Assembly: GCA_019096195.1 (NCBI GenBank)
Contig: JAGTXK010000274.1
Span: 1 to 64,000, forward strand
DNA from: Boletus sp. NGJ
Taxonomy: Eukaryota > Basidiomycota > Agaricomycetes > Boletales > Boletaceae
DNA length: 64,000 nucleotides
Direction of reading: 5' to 3'
Part shown: one piece after another, positions 23,025 through 35,959 of the stretch
How positions within the stretch are numbered: the stretch's first letter is position 1
How the letters are laid out: the number at the start of each line of letters is the position of its first letter
Made by a program: the position numbers and the translations under genes
Notes under the pieces: model-generated
Seen by the model: only the letters and a program-made list of their open reading frames with translations
The model's database searches: none
Told to the model about the DNA's origin: nothing

Positions 23025-24296
23025 TCAAAAGTCCGTTTGCATCGAATCCTCCTCCTCCTCAACATGCTTCGCCCCACTCGACGTTGGTTCACTTCCAACG
23101 TTGGGGGGAATATTGGGCGGCAGCTGCTGCGGTGTCTGGTCAGCTGAAGAGTGTTGTGCTGATGACGGTGAGGGCGTGCGCTGCGCTGCTCGTTTCTTCG
23201 ATCGCGCCGAGGGGTTTAAAAAGCCACATTTCGGGCAAACATATTCTGTCCAGATGGCAGTCAAATAGACGGCACATCGCAACCATGCAAGGGGAGGGAC
23301 TTACGCGTATCCTCCCATACATTTTCTTTAACAAGACCATTGTGGGCGAAACATTTCTGACAGATAAGTGCATAGCGTAGAGCAGCGACAGTTGCGGATT
23401 GCTCATCGTCATCACCCAAGATTGCATCTGCAAGCTTGTCGTACCAGTGTTTACGTGCCGCTTGAATAGGCTGGGAAATTGCTACATGTGCAAGCGAGTC
23501 AGCGTAGCAGGTGACTAATAGACAACAGCACACACGGGAGAGTTGTAACACCGGACCTCGAAGCTGTCCATTGGGTGTCTGTAAACGTTGCTGTTGTGGA
23601 GCCTGAAGAGGCTGTGGCGCCAGTGGGGTCTGAGGTACGGAAGGAGGGGGAACATTTCGCCTCCGCAGGGGTGTGGCCCCTGGACTAGGCGGTGCCGATT
23701 CGTCGTATTTCTCGATGAGATTTCGCGTATTGTAATAGTTCGTTTTCTTCTTAATCTCTTCTACCGTGTCACGTTGCTTCTTGAGCACCTCCTTGAGCGT
23801 CCCTTCTGAACGCGAGGAGTGAGCGACGGGGCAGAGGATAGGGCAATGAGGACGGACGAACCTTCTCGGTTGCCTTTCCATGAGTACCATATCTGCATCA
23901 TCCTCCGTGTAAACAAGATTCTATATGATGAGAATATGAGCCTGCTACCAAGTGAAGGATGTATAGAATGCCACGTACATGATAGGTCCAACGACCATCC
24001 CTGCCGTCCCGGATTTCGCTTCGTGCCACGTCGGCGGCAACGTTCGCGTATACCATAAACTGACATAGGCAAACCAGATGAAAAACGTCCCGAGCGTGAA
24101 ATGCAGCGTTGTGCGTCGTTCGCGCAGGCGGATCTCAGCGAGACGCGTCTGACGCTTCTGCACGTCTGCTGCAAGTCCAGAAAGGATTGTTTCATAATCG
24201 TCAGAGTTCCCCTGTCAAACACAATGATTCTGAGTTCTGGAACTTGAGATGCTAGTAATTGCTTACCTGTCGAAACCAGCGGGTGAGGAAGGACAT
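23025..24296 (-). CDS. Lunapark homolog, ER three-way-junction protein
   Basis: Lunapark proteins sit in the ER membrane and stabilise three-way tubule junctions. The start at 24296 reads MSFLTRWFRQ, where the N-terminal glycine/arginine context is family-like. It is followed by ILSGLAADVQKRQTRLAEI, a coiled coil. Two membrane segments come next (TLGTFFIWFAYVSLWY and MVVGPIMY with its continuation), then a second coiled coil (LKEVLKKQRDTVEEIKKKTN, NYYNTRNLIEKYD). A proline/glutamine-rich linker leads to HWYDKLADAILGDDD, then the C4 zinc ribbon (CQKCFAHNGL and YVCPKCGFLNP). An acidic tail (HVEEEEDSMQTDF) ends at 23025. About five short introns interrupt it. It looks complete. Confidence 0.92.
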
Positions 24297-25271
24297 CGCG
24301 GGACCGAGACAAGCAATGAAGCAAGGTCAGAATACCACAAATTTAGATACGAGTCGACACAGCCACCGCGTGGAGACGTGGATCGTAGAGTGTACGATGG
24401 TTGTTTCCTTCCAGCTCTAGTAACAAAACCACAATCTAATCCTGCTAGGGATCAGAACAAAAAAGAACAAAAGAAACAACACAATCGCATCAGTACTCAG
24501 TCACTCTATACACTTTGGCTTTGTGGGGCTAACGTGGAAATCCGCAAGACACCGTGAACCCGCGGAAAAGAGTTGCGGTGTGTAAGCAGAACTCACAATA
24601 TACCAGAAGTCTCTTTGAAACCCGTGCGCAAGACACCGCCGTATCGCCGTACCCGTACGGTACCTTATGTGGGCCACGTCCTTCACGCAGGCACGTACAT
24701 ACTTGACCAGGTGAGCAGCAGAAAATCTTTATCTGTCACGGTAGCTGTCCGTAAGTTATACTATTACACTGCATAAGTGCTCCAGGACAACAAGAACTTA
24801 CATTCTCCATCTAGTGATGGCATTCTAATAGCCCCTTATCAAGAGTGTCCATAATGCAGAGATGTTGTACATGAAATCACGCGTGATTATTCCCGGTGAT
24901 GATCTCGCGACTACCCAATCGCAATATTTCATTGACTTCACCCCACAGGATGTGAAACTACCGTCCGTCATATACAAACCAGTCCCAGTGCTGACATACA
25001 TAGATTGCCCCTGAATTCGTAACCAAGTGCGAGACACTAATTCGATGAAGACCGACAAATCCTCCAACATGCTCGATTCCAAGCTGTGATGAATATCAAT
25101 AATGGTTTATTTCACTTCCGGGAGGTCTTGTCAAAGTATGGATACTACATTCGTCTCGCGTGGGTTAGTGTGCACAAGATGCCATTTACCTTGGATCCAA
25201 AATCAAGTGTAATATTCTCCCAACCACACAGCGACCAAAACAATGTCAATATTATTTATTCTGTGAGTAAC

Positions 25272-25693
25272 TCAAACATTGATGTTGACGGGAGAGCACC
25301 CGACGTTGGTCAGGCCATCTCACAATGTGGTAAGTACTCCTGAATATGATTACAACCACGAAGAGTAACGCCCGAATTTGTCGTCAGCGCAGCAGACGGG
25401 TTGTTGCTTGCAGTTGGCGCCAGACCCAGCATTGACTACGCCGAGGGGCTACAGTTGAAGCCAACTTGGCCGTACCCGGCAAGGTAATACCCAACAGCTG
25501 TGTGATTTCAAGCACGGTTGGATCACTGGCCTGGAAGCCATGTTAGGTTGAAGAGAACCTAACTCCGAATCATTTGCCTATCACTCAGATCCTCCACCGA
25601 GTTGGAGCACTGGATATCAGCGCCAGTGTTACAGTCGGCCGCAGCAAGCAGAAGAAGTGCGAGCAAGAACAGAGAGAAAGCCCTGGCGAGCAT
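25272..25693 (-). pseudogene. Decayed class I hydrophobin
   Basis: The minus strand from 25693 reads a signal peptide (MLARAFSLFLLALLLLAAA) and then hydrophobin blocks: DCNTGADIQCSNSV, ASDPTVLEITQLLGITLPG, GQVGFNCSP, VVNAGSGANCKQQPVCC and GLTNVGCSPVNINV then TGA at 25272-25274. The order and cysteine spacing are those of class I hydrophobins, which coat aerial hyphae and fruit bodies. It cannot be made as read. The donor after SNSVE is GA where GT is expected. Two one-base shifts separate the ITLPG, NCSP and VVNAG blocks (about 25470-25480 and 25436-25450). The last intron lacks a GT donor. The third of the eight cysteines is serine (QCS in place of QCC). Several lesions point to a true pseudogene. 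Confidence 0.85.
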
Positions 25694-26097
25694 AATGTAT
25701 GATAATTCGGAGGGATATGAAATGGCTGATGAAAAGTGTTGAGTACGAGGCTCAGATGTTATATGCCAGATACTTTGACCGTGCTCGGGGCTCGCCTAAA
25801 GTGAGTCTAGGGCCAGACAATGTGAAGTTTACGTCGAGCCAGGGTCATTGCCACTGCCGACGTTTTTCGTTGTTCACCTTAGACCGTCTGCTCAGCAGCT
25901 GCGTTCGTTACCCCCCACCAAGCTCTTCAAAGTCAAACATGATGCGCGACCGCTGAACGAGGACCAGAGGTTTGTGACGATTCTAGTTCACCAAATCCAG
26001 ATGGATTAGATAATCCTGCGATCCTTGATAAGGTAAAATTGACACTAGGAGGCACCAACATCGATCACTCATCTTTGTCTTTCTTCACTTTCCAGAG

Positions 26098-28487
26098 ATG
26101 CCGCCTTCAGCATCGAAGCAAAAGCGACTTGCAGAGAAAGCTGCAAGGCAGGCAGCAAGGCAGGGTGACACTGCAACATCTACCTCGACGCCTACGGGAT
26201 CAGTTTTTGGTAGTGCTGCCAACACTCCACTCACCAGCGTCTCCGCTGCAAACAGCACCGATGACCTGACTTCTATGGCCAAACTTCAAATCGCGACAGA
26301 GAGGTACATATTTCACATGACTACAAAGTCTTGACTGAAGCCAGTGCAGGAGTGCTGCTGGAGTGCTCGTCTCTGATGCAAAAGGGCGAGATATCAAAAT
26401 CAATGCTTACACACTTTCTTTCCATGGCCGCCTGCTCATCGAGGGTGCCGAGATATCTCTTAACTATGGACAGCGGTATGGTCTCTTGGGTGAGAATGGA
26501 TCTGGAAAGGTTCGTTTAGCCACCGCTGTCGCGTGACGATGGTTCACGACAATACAGTCGACATTCCTTCAATCGATGGCGGAACGTGACATCGAGATTC
26601 CTCATCACATCGATATTTATCTCGTAAGGGGAGAAGCTGAACCATCTGAGGTGAACGCACTTGACTTCATTATTGCCTCTGCAAGAGAGAAGGTCGCAAA
26701 ACTCGAAAAGCGGATCGAAGATCTATCCGTCGCTGAAAGCGTGGATGAAGCAGCCCTCGATGCCGCATATGAAGAGCTCGAAGAATTGGATCCGAGCACG
26801 TTTGAAGTAAAGGCGGGAAGCATTCTCCACGGTCTTGGTTTCAGTCCAGCAATGATGCAAAAGCCGACCAAGGATATGAGTGGTGGTTGGCGAATGAGAG
26901 TAGCCCTCGCCCGAGCTCTGTTCGTGAAACCGCATCTGCTGCTACTCGACGAGCCAACGAACCACCTCGATCTCGGTGCAGTCGTCTGGTTGGAGGCCTA
27001 CCTGTCCACGTATAACCACATCCTCGTTATCACGTCCCATTCGCAAGATTTCATGGACTCCGTGTGTACGAATATCATGGACCTCACGATGAAGAAAAAG
27101 CTCGTGTACTACACGGGTAATTATTCGACCTACGTTCGCACGAAGAAGGAGAACGAGGTGAACCAGATGAAGGCATACCACAAACAACAGGAGGAAATCG
27201 CTCACATCAAAAAGTAAGGCGGTAATTGGATTCCTGGTAACCCGCTGACGCACTTCGATTAGATTCATTGCGTCAGCTGGTACATACGCCAACCTTGTGA
27301 AACAAGCCAAATCAAAACAAAAGATTATCGACAAAATGGAAGCCGCAGGTCTCATAGAGAAGGTTGAAACCCCACGGCCCTTGCGCTTCCACTTTGAAGA
27401 TATCCGCAAGCTCCCGCCTCCTATCATCGCCTTCAATGACGTCGCTTTCTCGTACTCGGGAAAACGTAAAGAATACCTGTATGAGCATCTGTCATTCGGT
27501 ATTGAGTGAGTAGCAACCTGCAATCTGCGTGGAGATTGTCGCTTAGCTTACGTTGTGACCTACAGCATGGACTCTCGCATCGCCATCCTTGGTGCAAATG
27601 GTGCAGGAAAGTCCACCCTTCTCAACCTCATTACTAGCGTACTCCAACCGTGCGAGGGAACGATCTCCAAGCACGCCGGTCTAAAACTAGCGAAATACTC
27701 GCAACACTCCGCCGACCAACTTCCATATGACAAATCGCCAATCGAGTACTTCCAAACTATATTCGCTGAAAAATATCCTGAGAAAGATGGACAAGTGAGT
27801 CTACCCAGCCTCCTAACTACGCACTTATCTCACGCCGCTTTCCCAATACAGGCATGGCGGCAGCAGCTGGGCAGATTTGGTCTAACCGGCGCACACCAGA
27901 TTTCTCCTATCAAGCAACTGTCAGACGGTCTGCGGAATCGGTGAGAACACTGATCTCCGAGAAGGACTGAATCGGAGCTGATGCATTAAACCAGTGTCGT
28001 ATTCGCACAGCTAGCTATGGAACACCCACACATACTTCTGCTTGGTACGTGGCACCATCATCTCGGCAAACAATTGACGCCAACGCTGTCAAAAAGACGA
28101 ACCCACGAACCATCTGGATATGGGTTCTATTGATGCATTGGCTCTTGCCATCAAAGAGTTTGAAGGTGGTGTTGTGATCGTTTCCCATGATTTCCGTGCG
28201 TACCCCGTGGTCGCATTGCCTGTTCTTCGTTCTTAGTAATGTTTGTCATTTCATGACCAGGTCTCATTTCGCAAGTCGCCGAAGACCTTTGGGAAGTCAA
28301 GGACAAAACTGTTCGCAACCTCTCAAAGGAAGATATCACGATCATCGATTACAAGAAGAACCTTATCCGACAGAGTATGTTTTCTTGACGACTCCCACGC
28401 GTGCACCCCTGATATTTGTCCGTAGGCCAAGTAGCGCTCGAGAAAGCGAAGCTTATCAGCAAGAATACGGTGAAGGGCAAAACATAA
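26098..28487 (+). CDS. ARB1: ABCF-type ATPase, Arb1 (ABCF2) homolog
   Basis: This soluble twin-ATPase is needed in yeast for 40S and 60S biogenesis and in ribosome quality control. The start at 26098 ([20 protein letters not shown]) opens a basic N-terminus. The first ABC domain has [12 protein letters not shown] spliced to STFLQSMAE (Walker A), [17 protein letters not shown] (signature) and [12 protein letters not shown] (Walker B). The linker reads [20 protein letters not shown]. The second ABC domain has [40 protein letters not shown], and [15 protein letters not shown] restored across an intron, then [10 protein letters not shown]. It ends [19 protein letters not shown] then TAA at 28485-28487. 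Its second signature reads LSDGLRNR where canonical ABC proteins have LSGGQ, which is usual in this subfamily. About nine introns, all frame-preserving. Confidence 0.94.
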
Positions 28488-29966
28488 ACAAGATTGACGA
28501 ATCGATCTTTTATAACCATAGCGAGCATCCACCGCTTGTCTATCCTACGCTCCGCATCGCATCTTGCCTTTGATTCGATTCTATACACGTTCGTTGCGTC
28601 CACACCTAGATTCTCGACTCCCATGTATCCTCAATCTCCTCTACAAATGTCACGATCCGTTCCCCCTACCGTGAGCCGCGAGGTTGTGAAGTTGTGTTTA
28701 TTCCGATGAGTGGGTCGATCCGGAAGATCTTTCCAACCGCGCTTGCGCAAAAGCAAGAGTGGGTTCTCCGAGGTCTGATGCGCACGACAACTTGAATGGA
28801 GAGACAACGCGCTCACCACGAGGCGCCGTCCCAGTGATGAACCTAACTCAGTATCCGGGATGACTGAATTCCGAAAGCCAGCGGGCGGCGCTGTCAAATA
28901 CATATATTCCTTGATCCATCATAACGGTGCGCTTTGCCCTTTTTGCAATCTACTCGGAAATGCGAGAGCTATTGGTCAGACGACGTCGCGTTGACCAAAC
29001 CTGCGGGAGGGCGTGGTTCTACCGATCGCAATAATAATGCACACCGGCAAAAAAAAAACAGACGTCTACCAGCGGGGTACATGCAGGTTGTCCGAGGTTT
29101 TCGCTCGGAGATGTCAGCGCTATGAAAATCGCAGCCTCGGTCACATATTTAGGGAACGAGGTGCAGGGCGCGTCCAGAGTATGCGTGTTTGATTCGGCGA
29201 CACGCCGGGACGGGAAAAAAGAATACCCCTGCCGAACAGTAACCTCGGTGATGGGCTGACAGAGAGAGAGAGGCGTCAGATTCATAGAGCTATAGATATC
29301 TCTCGTGCGCAGTCTCCCGACGTGGGCACACCGAATTGTGGTCCTGTAGGAAAAACGGAGGGAGAGTGGAGGGGAGGAAAGTGCCTCTCTCGTACAAAGG
29401 CCCAACTTTTTCGGCAGGTTGGGGCCGCCCGCTTACGACGGAGATATTATATGAAACATCAAAACAGGCTGCATCATGACTCGGTGTTCCATATATTTTT
29501 TTCCCCGTGCCCCTCGCAAAAAACGAGGCAAGCGTGTTTCGTATGTAGTCCCAGTGACCCCGCAGTCGAAGAACGTGAGACCGCATGGTTCCAATACAGT
29601 ACCCGAGCGAGGAACTATCCCCCTTTCGACGAGAACACCATAACAACACCAACCATATGCATGTCGTTCGAAACGTATAATTTTATTCGCGAGACATCTA
29701 CACATTCGCGCACTTTGCTTACAACTTTATGCTATATGACATACCTCGAATGATGGAGACACAGGCGAGATTACCACTTTAAGCTAATGGGATAAAAACA
29801 GAATGGGAAACGACTATCTTACGGGAAGTGTCTGGTATGGTAACACAGTGGTCGATTACGCACAACGGTGAGTAGGCGACGAGAAAATCTTGTACTCGTT
29901 CCCCCGCGTAGACGTGGGGCATCAAATGTCATTCCCTAAAACATCACGCGAGTGATGGATAGATCC
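28488..29966. other. Convergent intergenic region
   Basis: This 1.5-kb tail-to-tail region lies between Arb1 (+) and the MARVEL protein (-). It is AT- and CT-rich in places with only overlapping short frames on both strands. No motif or repeat supports a gene. Confidence 0.45.
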
Positions 29967-31263
29967 TCAAACGGGGCTGAGCGGATGTGAACCGAACGAA
30001 GACTGGGAAGCCAATTGTTGCTGTGGTGGGATCGGATGCCCTTGATACCCACTAGGCAACGGAAGCTGTGCCTGAGAGCTGTTAGTAGGGTAAGAGGTGT
30101 AACTGGGCTGCGAAGGGAGAGGGGCGTCGTTGGTAGGTGGACTGGGAGAGTAACCAACGTAGTTAGCCGGTTGCTGAGGAGCGTTAGGAGGGAGCAAGTT
30201 GTGTAGCTGGATTTGGCTCGGAGGGATGATGGGAGTGCCATAGGCAGGGGCTTGTTGTGGATAGGCGTTGTACTGCTGGGGATAGGGACCTTGAGGGGGA
30301 GCCTGCTGTGGATACGCATTGTACGGCTGGGTTGGAGATCCTTGGGGAGGGATCTGATGAGGGTATGCGTTGTACGGCTGGGTAGGGAGGACGTTGGCGG
30401 GGTACGCGCCGTAGTTCTGGTATTGCATAGCAGGCGCTGCGTTGAACTGAGGTTGAACCACTGGAACACTGGGGGTAACCGCAGCGGCTTCTTTGACCGA
30501 AATGGTCCAGATACCTTTGCCACGGATGGCATTGATGATAGCATACAAGAAGATAACATCGTAGTATACGAAGGCTGAGGACATGACATGAGCACGTCAC
30601 TTGTGAACGGCAGCAAGGACCGTACCGCAGAAGAAGTTCAAGAAGGCAAAGGCTTCTACAACCGTGAATTCGTTGCAAATCTGATTGGTCGTAGGATCTG
30701 GTGAGATGGTTTAGTTTTCTCGACGGTCTCGTGTTGACGATACCATTGGCTTACAACTGTCGTAAATACATCCAGCAGGGAAGTGATATGCCTTTCCGGC
30801 GACAGTATCACCAGCAGTTCCTATCCACAGAATCCACAAAGCAACTGTCATGTAGTTCGTCCATGTCAGCCAGCTCAAATTTGACAACGGGCCATTACGC
30901 ACAGAACCAGATGATTTCGAATAAGATCATGGAAGTGAAGACACCACGGCGAAGATTACCCAACACTAAGCTATTCGAACCGTCAAGACATTAGACGACC
31001 GAAACGGCGGGTTTTCACTCACAAGAGCGGAAGGGAAATGATCGTCAGACATGCCGCACCAAGCCCAAATGGAGCAAAGGACAAGTAGAGGTCCGTGTAC
31101 CCAGCGACTAGGTACTCTATGTGGGCGCAAATGCCCAACACGACGAGTGAAAAGAGTGTGACGAGTGCTTGAACTTTGGTCAGAAACCAATCTCTTTCCG
31201 GGGGTGAACACCGCTATTAGACTCACTAAAGATGATTACTCTGAGTAAAGGAATGATAGCCAT
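29967..31263 (-). CDS. MARVEL-type four-helix membrane protein with repetitive P/Q/Y tail
   Basis: The start at 31263 reads MAIIPLLRVIIF. Splicing gives four hydrophobic helices typical of MARVEL proteins: ALVTLFSLVVLGICAHIEY, FGLGAACLTIISLPLLF, FFALWILWIGTAGDT and FTVVEAFAFLNFFCGTVLAA. A conserved-type aromatic/acidic loop (CIYDS) lies between helices. After SAFVYYDVIFLYAIINA the protein becomes a cytosolic tail of more than 150 residues made of PYNAYPQQ-like repeats (QPYNAYPHQIPPQG, QPYNAYPQQAPPQG, QYNAYPQQAPAYG) and further P/S/Q-rich sequence, ending at 29967. The MARVEL relatives take part in membrane apposition or eisosome-like domains. The tail suggests protein interaction or self-association. 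No specific function can be named. Confidence 0.82.
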
Positions 31264-34200
31264 TTTTACTGGCTATAGCGGCAAGGAAATGAAAGAGAGA
31301 GAAATGAAAACGGAGAGAAAAAAACAAATTTCAAGCTGCCGTCATCTTCAATGTGAACGAAACTAAATATACTTGAAGTTGCTCTCAGGAAGCGGAGCGC
31401 GACATAGTACATACTCGTTTCCGTAAACTGGTACGGACCTTGGCAAGAATGTTGACAAATGGTGACATACGAGCATGTCAGAGTCTGCGAACGACTTGGC
31501 AGAAGTAGACAGTTGGCACTAATCTTCTTATTTGCCTCCCAGACTCCAAGTAGCAAGACATTAGTGTCCATTGTCCAAGCACACTGGCAGGCCGCCGGCA
31601 TCTGAGAGTCGTGATTGTAGGGCGGGGCGATGATCCCAAAAAAAGGAAATTCAGGGTCGTTCCCTGCGCCAAAACCAAAGTCGCGCCGGGTGCTCCGCTG
31701 CACGCTGTCGATTCGGGAGCCTACTACTACTGGCGCGATGATCAACAAACTCGGGCGCACGAAAAACATGCCAAATTTCCTTATTCGTCATCCGCAGCAC
31801 CCTCTTGAATAACCTGTGGCGAGTCACCAACTAATGGCGTTACAAGTATGCATATCTTTGCAGGCTTGCGCAAGCTCTTTGTTGCTCGGTGTCAGGACTT
31901 CCACCGCCAAGAGATCAAGATAGCTACCGAAGGCGTCTATGCAAAGATCCGAGCAAATTGTCTTCACAGGCTAACTCATTATTATGTATGGGGCATGTCA
32001 AACATGTCTCAGCTGGTGTTCCGTGAACTGTGGGTTGTCAGCGTCCTCCCGACACGCCCGAGAACAATCGCCAAAACTGATGAAGCCAGTTAAATCATTC
32101 AAGGCTGTCCACTACGGAAGTTTTTAGGTTTTGCAACCGCTGGGCAAAAACGTTTGACCATTCCATTAAAGCGTTGCTTACTCAACTTTGTTTATGTGTG
32201 GAGTAAAACAAACAAATGCTTTTCCCCAAATTGAGACGACCAAGGCTTCGTCGTGTTTGACCCATCACTGCGGCCGCGAATCCCGGACTTGACCAACCAA
32301 AGCAGGGCCAAAAAGCGAGGACAAAGATATATTCCCGAAAACCTTGATTATTGTATTCTTCACGAGCAACGCTGACTTGTTTGAACGGGAAACATGCCTG
32401 GTGCGTTCGTGTAACAGCTCGAGAGGGTGCAGATCGTGCGAATCCTTATCAATTACATAATTGTGTATGCTGCGTACGCCCATATCTACTGAAACATGAT
32501 CGACCTAGAATGTGGTTGATTGTAGCCTATACTATCTCAGGTAGATGCGGCTATACATACCATTGACAGTGACTGCGCCGTTGGCGTCGATACCTTGTTA
32601 CTTTGATTAGGAGTCGAGCACATGACATTAAACAGGGGGTTGTAGCCATGGAGATGTGGGTTTTTAGGACCGTCAAGTCACTAGACATTTGGCATTGCTC
32701 CATTTATCCAGAGGTAGTGAAAGAACTAAATAAAACTCTTCGAGCTAACGTTTTACGGTCAACTCACGGTGCGATCACCGGTCGTTTCAATGTGACGGGG
32801 ACATCAGTTCAGCCAGGAGCTGGGATCCATGTGTCGTCGCCAAACCTTTATCCGCCGACACAGGGCGCGATATTTTGCTCTCAGCCATGAATTCATACAG
32901 TGAATACATCAAACTTTGCGCACATGTCATCGTGCTAATATTGGAGGTGTTTTGGACAATGCTTCCGTTGATCAGGAACAACGTGATATGCGCATGGCCA
33001 TCTGGAGTACAACTGTTTCTCCACCTTTCTCGGCTTGAGCGAACAGCCATCATGATTGCAGACACGTTTCCTCGGGTTTGGTGGGCTGCACGTGATGTAG
33101 GGTGAAACAACTTGCATCTCTTGGTCAGGATGATGGCGAGCCCTCGACGACACACCCTTTCGAGTAATGTAAAAAAAGCTTGGTGGGTGCACCGCCCTCG
33201 GATTGTCTCAAATGTCAAAAAGAGTTCAAGCCTCGGAGCATCGTTGGATCTGATCCTCGATTTTCGGGCGGACTAGTACTAGCCGACGGCGGATAGCGAG
33301 ACAACCTCAACGTCCTTGCCGAATCATCTCAACGCCTCAGGACACGGGCCGCAGTCTTGAAAGCCCGACGTCCTCCTAACCGAAGTGACTGCTCCTCCTG
33401 TGCACAGGCTCGGTGAACGTGCGCGGTATGATTCCTCGACATGGTCTTCGGTACGACCGACGTACGATCCTCGCTCAATCGACTGTTCCTCGCCCGATTT
33501 ACGCCGGCCGAACTTATTCATCTCTCTCGGGGTTTCAGGCCTCCTCCCCCACAACTGTCAATTGGATATATAACTTGCGAGGATGGAATCCACGTTCATC
33601 GGACTTTTATTTATTTATCTAATTAGCACCAACGTAGTCTCCTTGGTAGTCGCCTTTTGATACAGCCCGCCCACGACGTGGGAGCGGACGGGAATCATTT
33701 GAGTTCAACCCATGCGGTTTACTGTTCGTATGAGAGAGATACAAAGTGAAAGGCTTTCCCCACTCAGTAGATTCGTCTCCAAGACACGGCGCACAGCCCT
33801 GACCTTCCAATGGGGCAGTCCGCAAGATTGATATTAGATTGAGAGTTGTAACCTATGCTCTCACTCCCCTCTGACCCCGTCTTATTACCATAACTTGCGA
33901 TTGAATAAGATTCAATGGCATTTGGACAGGGCCAACCGTGATTCGGTACCAACAGCCTTAATTCGTGGGCGTACATATAAAAAGTATGTAGGTCTCCCTC
34001 ACGGCCTTGTCGTATTCATGCAAACAAAACCTTGTCCTTGCGGTGCTTAAAGGCACGCCTCCTCGTAACTTTACTCGTTGCTTCTGATGGATCAGGTCCC
34101 CACTCCCACGCTTTTGAGCCGCGAGCGAGAAACCTGATAAGGGTATAGAAATGGCGCTCCCGAGCAAGGAAAAAAAAAGAATCGGAATGAGGGTGCGAAC

Positions 34201-34320
34201 TAAAGAGCGGCCATGCCTAAAACACGCGCAGTGCATAATGTATTATAAAATTTTCGTGTCACGGCATGGGAGCACTCGTTTGAATAGAAAGACACGTTTC
34301 CTTTTGATTTTGGGTCGCCA
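31264..34320. other. Gene-poor 3-kb region
   Basis: This lies between the 5' end of the MARVEL gene and the 3' end of the PP4 gene. A 167-codon minus frame (31769-31266) runs directly into the MARVEL start region, has no motif, and is more likely promoter or 5' leader. Other frames are short and unconvincing. No repeats or RNA genes recognised. Confidence 0.4.
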
Positions 34321-35959
34321 TCAAAGAAAATAGTCCGCAGGTGGACGTTTTGCTGGAATCGCCCGGACATCCTACGCGAGCGTCAAAGTCAGCGTAATTC
34401 AGTCGGTGCAGGAATGGCAGAAACGTTGTCCAAAATCCGAGTGCTCGACGGGCGGGTCAGCTAACCCCGCATACCGCCTTTGGGGGTGGAACAAAAGCCC
34501 CAGGGTAATTACATAAATACTTGGAAGGAATATAGGACTTACCGAGGGTGCATGCGAGAAAACTTTATATTCCTGAGCGAGGTGTTCGTCCAGTTCGAGA
34601 ATCGAAGCAACATTACCACACCTAAAAAATTGTGACGACGAGAAAGTATCATGACCGGAAATTGATCCTCAGATGAAAGGCCGACATTCGCATGTTCAGA
34701 AGTGCAGACAAGAAACGCTCACCGATAACAGTAGTTGGGGGCACTCCACACGGTGACAATGGTTCCGTCGAACATGAGTTTATAACCTTCCATTGCGAGT
34801 TGATGGGCGCGCGCGATGAGGTCAATGGCATTGTTATGAGCGAACGTCTTGGTAATATCAGCACCGAACAAGAAGCCCGCGCCCCGCGGAGATAAACCCC
34901 ATCCGGTGATGTCTGGCATGTCATGCGCCCATCGAGCACATCAACTTTAGCAGGCTGGCGGCAACGCGCGGCGAGAACACCTTACCGTCCGGATCTGACC
35001 ATAGTAGGTCACACATTGGTCCATCATGAGGCACCTCTTGTTTTCGATCAATGGCACGGATCTAGAAGCGGGGGCCAAACGAAAAAGGTTGTGATTGAGC
35101 TGTTTCGGAGCCACTCATTGGATAGGCTAATACATACTTGATCGATGGCTTGAAGGTTTGGACTCAGCCCACCGTGCACGCAAAACACCCGACCGTCCAC
35201 GATCGCGCCCAAAGCGAGGTAATCGAACACTTCACAGCACCACCTCCACACGTTGGTGCTCCCATATTTCCTTTGGCATTCATCATAAAATCCATACACT
35301 TGCGTGATTTGACGAGATTCGTGGTTCCCACGAATGAGAGTGATGCGCTCTGGATATCGGACCTTGAGAGCGAGCAGGAGCAGGAACGTCTCTACGCTAT
35401 AAAACCCTCTATCCACGAAATCGCCTATGGAAATCACGTATGAGTACACTCGGAGGCGTAGCGCACGAGCATATTCGACGGACGCACCCATGAAAAGGTA
35501 ATTCGTTCCCGGGCAAAACCCGCCGACTTTGAACAATTCCATAAGATCATAAAATTGGCCATGAATGTCACCGCAGATCTGTTCGTTTCGTCGTTATTTC
35601 AATTCATAATCGCAAACATCCATGGGGAGAAGGGGGGGCAATGCAAAATGTAAACCGCTGCGCGTTCACATCCATGAATTCAATTTGAAGCTGTCGACTG
35701 ACCGTCACAGGAGAGTCCACGGGTTGAACGTTTGCTTCCTCTATGAGAATCTCACGGGCCTTGAAGCATAGTCTCTTCACTTGTTCCTCGGATATTGGTT
35801 CACAGCGTGTTAATTGTTCAATTTGCCTGGAGTCGACCGAGATGATTTGTTTCGAATAGGCAACGGAATTGATCGGAGGTACACGAAAATGATGGGCATA
35901 ATAATGAGAAGCTGCGTGTATCAAAGGCGTGTAACACACCTGTCGAGGTCGCTGGGCAT
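34321..35959 (-). CDS. PPH3: Serine/threonine protein phosphatase 4 catalytic subunit
   Basis: This PPP-family metallophosphatase is the PP4c/Pph3 type, which in yeast dephosphorylates checkpoint targets after DNA damage. A short first exon (start 35959, MPSDLDR) spliced to [17 protein letters not shown] matches the PP4 N-terminus closely. Catalytic motifs are all present: [21 protein letters not shown] (restored over an intron), [71 protein letters not shown] and [13 protein letters not shown]. The last exon ([18 protein letters not shown] at 34321) gives the methylatable DYFL tail of PP2A/PP4/PP6 enzymes. PP2A and PP6 are less likely because of the N-terminus and the DRKQEVPH and ILELDEHL segments. 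Confidence 0.93.

Noticed and set aside
31266-31769. 167-codon minus-strand frame just upstream of the MARVEL gene
   Set aside because: It ends at the MARVEL start region, has no conserved motif, and is more simply promoter or leader sequence.
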